Below, piece by piece: positions 1-5,864 of a stretch of DNA of 7,930 nt. The notes under the pieces were generated by a model that was not told the DNA's origin, searched no databases, and saw only the letters and a list, made by a program, of their open reading frames with translations. Source of the stretch: Firmicutes bacterium UBA7709 (GTDB taxonomy: Bacteria > Bacillota_A > Clostridia > Peptostreptococcales > Anaerovoracaceae); assembly GCA_002482405.1 (NCBI GenBank), contig DLFX01000259.1, forward strand, positions 35,396 through 43,325, read 5' to 3'. Position 1 is the first letter of the stretch. Every line of letters starts with the position of its first letter. The position numbers and the translations under genes were made by a program.

Positions 1-2
1 AA

Positions 3-1646
3 GCTTTGACCTACACCGAATACAAGGTGGGCAAGGGGGACGTCTCCGTAACCATCAGCGGCTCGGGCGCGGTAGAGCCCAATGCGCAGTACAGCGTAAT
101 TTCTCTCGTAGAGGGAGATGTTCTGGAGGATACCTTTAAAGAAGGCGATACGGTTTCAAAAGGGGCGTTGCTATATAAAATCGATTCCTCCGACATGGAA
201 AAGACCCTGGAAAAGGCAAACATCGGTTATGAGAAAGCCAACATGAGCTATCAGGACAGCCTGGACGCATATAACGGCCTCAACGTAACGGCGCCGATCT
301 CAGGGCGTATCACGGAAATTCTGGTGGACAAAGGGGATAACGTGCAAGCGGGGTCAAGGATAGCGACCATCGTGGACGACAGCTATCTGACGGCTAAAGT
401 TGCCTTCGGCGCGGGAGACGCGGGAAGCCTTTATGTGGGGCAGCCCGTTGACGTGACGGCGGAAAACACTTTCGAGGTGCTCAAGGGAACCATCAGCAGC
501 ATACGCAGCTCCAAAAGAGTTTTGGACGGATATGTGGAGGTCACCGACGTGGAGGTGACGGTCAAAAATCCGGGAGCCTTGGAAAGCGGGACCTACGTCA
601 CCGTCAACGCGGGAGGGATCGACTGCTATGAAGGCGGCGCGCTGGAAGGCAACACGGAGAAAATCGTTACCGCAAAGATCTCCGGAATGGTCTCCAAGGT
701 CGTGGCTTCGGCAGGGGAATATTTGAACCGCGGAGATACCATCGTGAGCCTCACCAGCGATTCCGCCGACAACAGTTTGAAATCCAGCGAGCTGTCGCTT
801 CAGGATTCAAAGCTTTCCTATGAGAGCACCCAGGAGCAGCTGGACAAATACAGCATCACCGCCCCGATTTCCGGCACTGTGATCGAGAAGGACATCAAGG
901 CCGGAGACACTCTGGAATCCTCAAATGCCGGGTCGACGACCCTCTGTGTCATAGCCGATATGTCGGTGATGAAATTCACCATTAACGTCGACGAGCTGGA
1001 CATCGCCAGCATGAAAGAAGGTCAGGAGGTAAATATTACGGCGGACGCTCTGAGCGGCAGGAAATTCACCGGTCATGTAAACAATATCGGGCTTCTCGGA
1101 ACCACATCGGACGGGGTCACATCCTACCCGGTGGAGATCGTCATCGACGACGGGCAGGACCTATGGCCGGGCATGAACGTAACCGCGGAAATCGTCGTCA
1201 ACTCCGTTGAAAATGTGTTGAAGGTGCCCGTATCGGCGGTCAATAGGGGAAATACCGTTCTGGTCAAGGGTGCGGCAGGCTCGGAGGATATCGACCAGAG
1301 CAAAGCGCCGGATGGAGCGAAATATGTCCGGGTCGGCCTGGGTCTCAACGATGAATCCTACATTGAAATCACAAAGGGCCTTTCCGAAGGCGATACCGTT
1401 CTGGTGCCGGTGATACAGGGCAGCGATAAAGAAACGACCCAAAGCCAGGGCAATATGTTCGTGATGCCGGGCGGCGGAATGCCTGCCGGAGGTCCGCAGG
1501 AGGGTGGATTTACAAGGAACGGCGGAAGCGGAGGAGGAAATTCCGGCAACTGGAACAGGGGAACCGGCAGCAGTGGAAGCGGAACCGGAAACAGCGGCTC
1601 CGGCAGCGGAAACGGCGGCTCCGGCAACAGAACGCAGGGGAATTAA
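3..1646 (+). CDS. MacA/HlyD-like efflux adaptor subunit, 5'-truncated, with two lipoyl-hairpin modules
   Basis: This is the membrane-fusion (adaptor) subunit of an ABC exporter, expected to be membrane-anchored and to act outside the cytoplasmic membrane. The frame is open from the window edge, and the expected N-terminal membrane anchor is missing, so the true start lies upstream; the TTG at 6 is probably internal. Numbering residues from that TTG, a first biotinyl/lipoyl-like half-motif lies near 35-62, a short helical hairpin at 63-93 and the matching half (APISGRITEI) at 95-124. A beta-barrel-like segment follows to about 200. A second lipoyl half is near 220-250, helices at 252-284 and its partner half (APISGTVIEK) at 286-318, then another barrel and a membrane-proximal region to about 470. 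The last 70 or so residues are Gly/Ser/Asn-rich with a Met-Pro-Gly patch. The next gene starts 1 bp after the TAA and encodes the ATPase, which supports an exporter role. Substrate unknown. Confidence 0.9.
   Translation, partial: ALTYTEYKVGKGDVSVTISGSGAVEPNAQYSVISLVEGDVLEDTFKEGDTVSKGALLYKIDSSDMEKTLEKANIGYEKANMSYQDSLDAYNGLNVTAPISGRITEILVDKGDNVQAGSRIATIVDDSYLTAKVAFGAGDAGSLYVGQPVDVTAENTFEVLKGTISSIRSSKRVLDGYVEVTDVEVTVKNPGALESGTYVTVNAGGIDCYEGGALEGNTEKIVTAKISGMVSKVVASAGEYLNRGDTIVSLTSDSADNSLKSSELSLQDSKLSYESTQEQLDKYSITAPISGTVIEKDIKAGDTLESSNAGSTTLCVIADMSVMKFTINVDELDIASMKEGQEVNITADALSGRKFTGHVNNIGLLGTTSDGVTSYPVEIVIDDGQDLWPGMNVTAEIVVNSVENVLKVPVSAVNRGNTVLVKGAAGSEDIDQSKAPDGAKYVRVGLGLNDESYIEITKGLSEGDTVLVPVIQGSDKETTQSQGNMFVMPGGGMPAGGPQEGGFTRNGGSGGGNSGNWNRGTGSSGSGTGNSGSGSGNGGSGNRTQGN
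1590..1631 (+). repeat. 21-bp imperfect tandem repeat in the adaptor's Gly/Ser tail
   Basis: Two adjacent 21-bp units (1590-1610 and 1611-1631) differ at three positions and encode Asn-Ser/Gly-Gly-Ser-Gly type residues. They are the most regular part of a longer low-complexity tract (about 1513-1640) built from GGCGGC, TCCGGC and AGCGGA blocks. Such tracts tend to change length by slippage. Seen directly in the sequence. Confidence 0.6.
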
Positions 1647-1647
1647 G

Positions 1648-2349
1648 ATGGGCGTTATGATACGATTTGAAGACGTCTGCAAGATCTATAACATGGGCGA
1701 CAACGAAGTTCGAGCTGTCGACGGAATTACGCTGGACATCCGGGAAAAGGAAATGGCCGCCATCATCGGCCAGTCCGGCTCCGGGAAGACGACCTGCATG
1801 AACATCATCGGCTGTCTGGACGTTCCCACCAGCGGAAAGTATTATCTGAACGGAAGGGATGTAAGCCGCCTTTCGGACGATGAGCTGGCCGAAATCCGCA
1901 ACGGAATGTTGGGATTCATCTTCCAGCAGTATAACCTCATTCCCAAGCTGAATGTGCTGGAAAATGTAGAACTCCCGTTGGTCTATAAAGGGATCCATGA
2001 GAGGGACCGGGCCGCGATTGCCCGGGAGGTTTTGAAAAGAGTCGGTTTGGAGGATAAGATGAACAATCTGCCGTCTCAACTGTCCGGGGGCCAGCAGCAA
2101 AGGGTCTCCATTGCGAGAGCCCTTGCGGGCAACCCCTCTCTCATATTGGCGGATGAGCCCACCGGAGCTCTTGACAGCCGGACTGGGCAGGAGATCCTGG
2201 AATTTCTCCAACGCCTCAATGAAGAGGGAAATACCATCGTTCTGATCACCCACGACATGAGCGTTGCGGAAAAAGCGAAGCGGATCATCCGGATTTCCGA
2301 CGGAAAAATCGTCGAAGATTCCGGCCATGGATTGGGGGGAAGCGCATGA
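1648..2349 (+). CDS. ABC transporter ATP-binding protein, MacB/LolD/YknY type
   Basis: This is the 233-residue cytoplasmic ATPase subunit that powers the exporter. All nucleotide-binding motifs are intact: Walker A GQSGSGKTT at 41-49, Q-loop Gln at 93-94 (FIFQQYNLIP), signature LSGGQQQR at 145-152, Walker B LILADE at 165-170, D-loop GALD at 173-176 and switch His202 in LITHD. Length and the FQQYNLIP and DEPTGALD wording are typical of the MacB/LolD branch. The ATG at 1648 is chosen because AGGGG (1636-1640) lies 7 bases upstream and the family starts close to the first beta strand; another ATG at 1657 is possible. An open frame running upstream to 1504 only shadows the adaptor's low-complexity tail. 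The stop overlaps the next start (ATGA), suggesting translational coupling with the permease. Confidence 0.96.
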   Translation: MGVMIRFEDVCKIYNMGDNEVRAVDGITLDIREKEMAAIIGQSGSGKTTCMNIIGCLDVPTSGKYYLNGRDVSRLSDDELAEIRNGMLGFIFQQYNLIPKLNVLENVELPLVYKGIHERDRAAIAREVLKRVGLEDKMNNLPSQLSGGQQQRVSIARALAGNPSLILADEPTGALDSRTGQEILEFLQRLNEEGNTIVLITHDMSVAEKAKRIIRISDGKIVEDSGHGLGGSA

Positions 2350-3521
2350 ATTTCAAGCAATCCTTCAAGCTTGCCATCAAAAGCCTGAAATCCAGCAAGA
2401 TGAGAGCATTCCTGACCATGCTCGGCATTATCATCGGCGTTGCTTCCGTGATCATCCTGGTGAGCCTTATGAACGGCCTTTCCAACGAAATGACCTCGCG
2501 ATTCGAGAGTATGGGAACCAACACCATCACTGTCAACGTCATGGGCAGGGGAACCAACCGGCATCTGGATGTGAAGGATGTGGAAGCGCTGGTGAAGGAA
2601 AATCCGGATTATCTGGATAAGTACAGCCCGAGGGTTACCGCCTCCGTTACCGCAAAATACGATACCGAATCGGTGGATACCACCATAAGAGGGGTAAATG
2701 AAGAATACGACGATATGCAGGATGTCGCCGTCACCAATGGGCGGTTTATCCAATACATCGATTCGGAGCGGAGGCAGAAGGTCTGTGTCGTAGGCACTTA
2801 CTTGGTGCAGGAATTGTTCGGAGGCGGAAACCCGGTGGGGCAAAGCATTAAAATCAACGGGTCCTATTACAAGGTGATGGGGGTGCTGAAGGAGACCGCC
2901 GATTCGGAGGAAAGCTCCGAGGACGACGTCATATACATTCCTTACACCACGGCCACCAGGCTCACCGGAAACGCCAACATCAGCAGTTATTACATCACTG
3001 CCGTGAATACGGATAATATAGAGACCACTATGGCCATCATTAAAAATAAGCTTTACTCGGTCTTTGGGGATGAAAACGCCTATCGGGTCACCAGCATGTC
3101 GGAAATGATCGACATGGTGGATGAGATGACCAGCTCCATCGCGCTGGTGCTGGTAGGAATCGCGGGAATCTCTCTGGTGGTGGGCGGTATCGGCATCATG
3201 AACATCATGCTGGTCTCCGTCACGGAGCGGACCCAGGAAATCGGCATCAGAAAATCTCTCGGGGCGAAAAGGAAAGATATCATGCGGCAGTTTATCATAG
3301 AAGCGGCAACCACCAGCTCGGTGGGAGGAATCGTCGGGATCATAGCGGGCATCGGAGCGGCTTACGCGGCGGGAGCCTTGATGGGCATGTCCGTGGCGCC
3401 TTCATGGAACGCGGTGGTCATCGCCTTTTCCGTATCGGTAGGGATCGGCATGATCTTCGGCTATTATCCCGCCAACAGGGCGGCAAAGATGAACCCCATC
3501 GACGCGTTACGGCACGAATAG
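2346..3521 (+). CDS. ABC transporter permease, MacB/FtsX family (YknZ-like)
   Basis: This is a 391-residue membrane subunit partnering the ATPase just upstream. One membrane segment lies near 22-43, followed by an extracytoplasmic MacB-type core domain (about 45-255). Three further membrane segments are near 264-290, 322-345 and 355-375, the standard four-helix MacB topology. The conserved FtsX-domain signature ERTQEIGIRKSLGAKR is at 294-309. The C-terminus PANRAAKMNPIDALRHE (375-391) is the usual family ending, so the TAG at 3519-3521 is taken as the genuine stop. Length fits stand-alone permeases rather than the fused ATPase-permease MacB of proteobacteria. The start overlaps the ATPase stop by 4 bp. 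The family exports peptides, toxins or drugs, or acts as a mechanotransmitter; the substrate cannot be read from the sequence. Confidence 0.95.
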   Translation: MNFKQSFKLAIKSLKSSKMRAFLTMLGIIIGVASVIILVSLMNGLSNEMTSRFESMGTNTITVNVMGRGTNRHLDVKDVEALVKENPDYLDKYSPRVTASVTAKYDTESVDTTIRGVNEEYDDMQDVAVTNGRFIQYIDSERRQKVCVVGTYLVQELFGGGNPVGQSIKINGSYYKVMGVLKETADSEESSEDDVIYIPYTTATRLTGNANISSYYITAVNTDNIETTMAIIKNKLYSVFGDENAYRVTSMSEMIDMVDEMTSSIALVLVGIAGISLVVGGIGIMNIMLVSVTERTQEIGIRKSLGAKRKDIMRQFIIEAATTSSVGGIVGIIAGIGAAYAAGALMGMSVAPSWNAVVIAFSVSVGIGMIFGYYPANRAAKMNPIDALRHE

Positions 3522-3547
3522 CCATATCTTAGCTACCGTTACAATTT

Positions 3548-3554
3548 AAGGAGG
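3548..3554 (+). promoter_or_regulatory. Strong Shine-Dalgarno site of the SLH protein gene
   Basis: AAGGAGG lies 5 bases before the ATG at 3560. It is the strongest ribosome site in the window and fixes this start, which is immediately followed by a signal peptide. The 38-bp gap after the permease holds no convincing terminator or promoter, so the SLH gene is probably on the exporter transcript with its own efficient translation start. Confidence 0.85.
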
Positions 3555-3559
3555 AAAAA

Positions 3560-5167
3560 ATGACAAAGAGAAAGGACAAAATGCGGGTATGCATATCCGT
3601 TTTACTGGTGACCGTGCTTTTGGCTGCCAACGGTGCGGCGTTCTCATATGCCGCTGATTCCGGGACCGGCACATCTGCCGGCGTTTCCGGCGCGAGTACG
3701 GCGGCCATGCTTCTGGCTTCCATGGGGGTGATCAGCGCCGACAGCAGCGGTGGATATAACCTTTCAAGCACGGTGACACGGGCGGAATTTGCCAAGATGA
3801 TCGTGATGGCGTCCAGCTATAAAGATCTGGTTCAAACCGCGTCCTATTCATCGCCGTACAAGGACGTTCCGGCGAAGAACTGGGCCGCGCCGTACATCCG
3901 CATCGCGGTGTCCAAGGGTCTGATGTCCGGATACAGCGACGGAACCTTTCGGCCCGACGGCATCATAACCCTGGAACAGGGCGTCAATAGCGTGCTGAAG
4001 CTTCTGGGATACAGCCAAAGCGATTTCGTAGGGGCTTTTCCTTATGCGCAGATGAATGTTTACAGCAACAGCGGGCTTTCCAAAAATATAGCCGGCGGCA
4101 TCGGTTCCTATATGACAAGGGGTGACGCCGCAAACCTGATCTACAATCTGATGAGCACCACCTTAAAAGACGGAAGCAAGACCTATGCCGAAAGCCTGGG
4201 TTATTCCCTCAACGCCAGCGGCGAGGTGGACTATGCGGGAATTATCAACGACAACATGAACGGTCCATATACAGTCAGATCCTCGGGCTGGGCCAACGAC
4301 CTGGGGCTATCCGCCTCTGGACTCACCGTCTATAAAAACGGCAGCGTAGTGACGGCTTCCGACGTAAAACCCTATGACATCCTGTATTATTCCCAGTCAA
4401 AGGGAACAGTATGGGCTTATGACGATAAAGTGACGGGTATTTACCAGAAAGCGTTGCCGAGTCAGAACGCGGTGACCTCGGTAACCGTTTCGGGTTCGGA
4501 GTATCAGCTGGAATCCGCGGCGGCCTTCTCGGCGCTGTCGTCGACGGGAACCCTGAAAATAGGGAGCCCTGTCACTCTGCTGCTGGGTAAAAACGGCGGG
4601 GTGGCAGATGCGGTTTCCAGCGCATTGGTCAATGAAACGGCTATCGTCTACGTCACGGAAACCGGAACCAAGACCTATGAAAATTCCGACGGAAGTCAGT
4701 ATACTTCCAGATATATAAAGGGCGTCAAGCCCGGCGGATCTGAGATCGAATATGCCGTGGACCAGACATGGATCAAGGTGGGGACCCTGCTGAAAATTGA
4801 CTTTGATTCCGACGGCAAAATGAATATCAGCTCCGTTTCCTCTGAAGGAAGGATTTCCGGCAAGGTGGATCCGGACCTTTACACCATAGGAACGACAAAG
4901 ATCGCGGCCAACGCGACGATCTGGGATGTCAGCCTCGGAAATTATACGGCGACATCTCTGGCACGGCTTGCCGGAGTGACCCTCAAAAGCGGCGACGTGC
5001 TGTATTACGAGGCGTCGGGCGGGACGGCAAACCTGCTCATCCTGGATGACGTCACAGGGGATACGGCAAAATATGGGATACTGACTTCCGCAAGGTCCGA
5101 CAGTGACAGTGAGAGCGATTCATCTTCATCCTCGTCCGCTTCATCAGGTTCGAATTCCTATACCTAG
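3560..5167 (+). CDS. Secreted S-layer homology (SLH) domain protein, read up to an in-frame TAG
   Basis: This is a 535-residue exported protein expected to bind secondary cell-wall polymer non-covalently. A signal peptide covers about 1-31 (basic start, hydrophobic 11-27, likely cleavage after AFSYA). Three SLH repeats follow: about 44-88 (with TRAEF at 73-77), about 97-150 (YKDVPAKNWAAPYI, then GYSDGTFRPDG) and about 153-205 (ending TRGDAANLIYNLM). From about 255 on the protein is beta-rich, without a domain I recognise, and seems to contain a repeated module (see findings). An acidic Ser-rich tract occupies 511-533. The frame stops at TAG 5165-5167, but coding continues in the same frame to 5515, which would give 651 residues. 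It may therefore be a nonsense-mutated gene, a read-through gene or a sequence error. It follows the exporter genes, so it could be a surface partner of the exporter (inference). Confidence 0.88.
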   Translation: MTKRKDKMRVCISVLLVTVLLAANGAAFSYAADSGTGTSAGVSGASTAAMLLASMGVISADSSGGYNLSSTVTRAEFAKMIVMASSYKDLVQTASYSSPYKDVPAKNWAAPYIRIAVSKGLMSGYSDGTFRPDGIITLEQGVNSVLKLLGYSQSDFVGAFPYAQMNVYSNSGLSKNIAGGIGSYMTRGDAANLIYNLMSTTLKDGSKTYAESLGYSLNASGEVDYAGIINDNMNGPYTVRSSGWANDLGLSASGLTVYKNGSVVTASDVKPYDILYYSQSKGTVWAYDDKVTGIYQKALPSQNAVTSVTVSGSEYQLESAAAFSALSSTGTLKIGSPVTLLLGKNGGVADAVSSALVNETAIVYVTETGTKTYENSDGSQYTSRYIKGVKPGGSEIEYAVDQTWIKVGTLLKIDFDSDGKMNISSVSSEGRISGKVDPDLYTIGTTKIAANATIWDVSLGNYTATSLARLAGVTLKSGDVLYYEASGGTANLLILDDVTGDTAKYGILTSARSDSDSESDSSSSSSASSGSNSYT

Positions 5168-5515
5168 CTGATCGGAGGAGTATCTTCCACCTTTACGGCA
5201 AGCGGCGTCCTGGGCGCCAAAACAGGGCCGGCGAAGCTTTACGGGGAAAACGGCAAGATCAGCATGGCCCGCAACCTGAACAGCCTGATGAGTACGAGGG
5301 TCGCTACCTTTAGCAGCACCGAGGTCACAGCGGATACCGACATCGGCACATACCCGATCTCCTCAGATGTGACCGTCTATTCAAACACAGGCGGCGTCTA
5401 TAAGCTCTCCACCATGAGCGACGCCCTGGCGGCCTTCAATTCGAATAAGCTGGTGACCTTCTATTATGACAAAGATCCTGATGAGGGAGGCTGTATCCGG
5501 ATTATCGTTTATTGA
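5168..5515 (+). pseudogene. Detached C-terminal part of the SLH protein beyond the in-frame TAG
   Basis: After the TAG the same frame runs 115 sense codons to TGA at 5513-5515. The peptide begins LIGGVSSTFTASG and ends YYDKDPDEGGCIRIIVY. Its composition (Thr, Ser, Val and Gly-rich, alternating hydrophobic) matches the preceding protein and looks like the rest of the same beta-rich region. The first ATG in this stretch is at 5264 and lacks a good ribosome site. GGAGGAG at 5174-5180 resembles one but has no start codon at a useful distance, so independent translation is unlikely. If the TAG is read through or is a sequencing error, this is simply the end of the SLH protein; otherwise it is a non-translated remnant. 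A short intact open frame of 83 codons (5264-5515) would remain. Confidence 0.7.
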
Positions 5516-5526
5516 CACACACATCT

Positions 5527-5562
5527 GGCGCTCTGCAGACCTATCAAGAGCTTCAGAGCGCC
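5527..5562 (+). other. Perfect 9-bp hairpin just after the SLH coding region
   Basis: GGCGCTCTG (5527-5535) and CAGAGCGCC (5554-5562) are exact inverted copies around an 18-base loop, beginning 11 bases after the TGA at 5515. The following bases are not a T-run, so alone it is a poor terminator. It may protect the 3' end of the message or work with the stronger hairpin at 5584. Its position right after 5515, rather than after the TAG at 5167, fits 5515 being the ancestral gene end. Confidence 0.6.
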
Positions 5563-5583
5563 GCCTCACTTTAAATAAAATCT

Positions 5584-5628
5584 TGCGGAGAGCCGCGGCC
5601 TGTTTCGGGCCGCGGCTTTCCGCATTTT
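5584..5628 (+). terminator. Intrinsic terminator of the exporter-SLH operon
   Basis: A long GC-rich hairpin has arms 5584-5600 and 5608-5624 (17 pairs, one of them G-U) around the 7-base loop TGTTTCG. It is followed by TTTT at 5625-5628. The core AGCCGCGGCC/GGCCGCGGCT is perfect. The T-run is short, but stem strength and position, about 70 bases after the TGA, make it a convincing end of the + strand operon. Confidence 0.8.
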
Positions 5629-5864
5629 GCCTGCCCTCGCCTCGCCGCTTGCCTTGGCTCTTGGTGTGCAAAATTTTCGAAATAGGACAAAAAGAATGGG
5701 TTTCAGGGATCGACCGGGTAGAATGATGACGCAAAACCCACGGTTTTGCCACATTTTCCGTCCTAAACCGAAAAAAGTGTGCAGCCGAGCAACTCCTTTA
5801 CGATCCCGGCGGTTTACATTTGATTGGATCTTTTGATTCGATCTTTCGCTCATCTGGCCGGCGT
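5629..5864. other. Non-coding gap between convergent genes, with a small hairpin at 5731-5749
   Basis: No supported gene lies here. GCAAAACC (5731-5738) and GGTTTTGC (5742-5749) form a perfect 8-bp stem with a 3-base loop. On the + strand it is followed by CACATTTT; on the - strand no T-run follows. It might contribute to ending the - strand nuclease transcript, but that is weak. TGGGTTT at 5697-5703 can pair instead with AAACCCA at 5734-5740. Short open frames on both strands in this gap have no recognisable protein character. Confidence 0.45.
5821..5846. repeat. 13-bp tandem duplication
   Basis: TGATTGGATCTTT (5821-5833) is immediately followed by TGATTCGATCTTT (5834-5846), with one mismatch. 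It lies about 20 bases beyond the stop of the - strand nuclease gene. Probably a small slippage duplication; no function is evident. Confidence 0.6.

Noticed and set aside
1504..1647. N-terminal extension of the ATPase from a GTG at 1504
   Set aside because: The extension would be Ala/Glu/Pro low complexity from the adaptor's Gly/Ser repeats in another frame; the ATG at 1648 has a ribosome site and the normal family start.
1510..2328. A 272-codon open frame on the - strand
   Set aside because: Antisense to the ATPase gene, with an Arg/Phe/Cys-rich end produced by the adaptor's repetitive tail; no recognisable domain.
2076..2843. A 255-codon open frame on the - strand
   Set aside because: Antisense across the ATPase-permease junction, His-rich and without motifs; a shadow of two well-supported genes.
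5264..5515. An independent 83-residue gene starting at ATG 5264
   Set aside because: No good ribosome site precedes it, and the protein-like frame extends upstream of this ATG to the TAG, so it is better seen as the tail of the SLH protein.
5665..5700. Possible Spo0A box or other regulator site around TTTTCGAAATAGGACAAA
   Set aside because: It lacks the TGTCGAA core, and no gene starts in a suitable position downstream.
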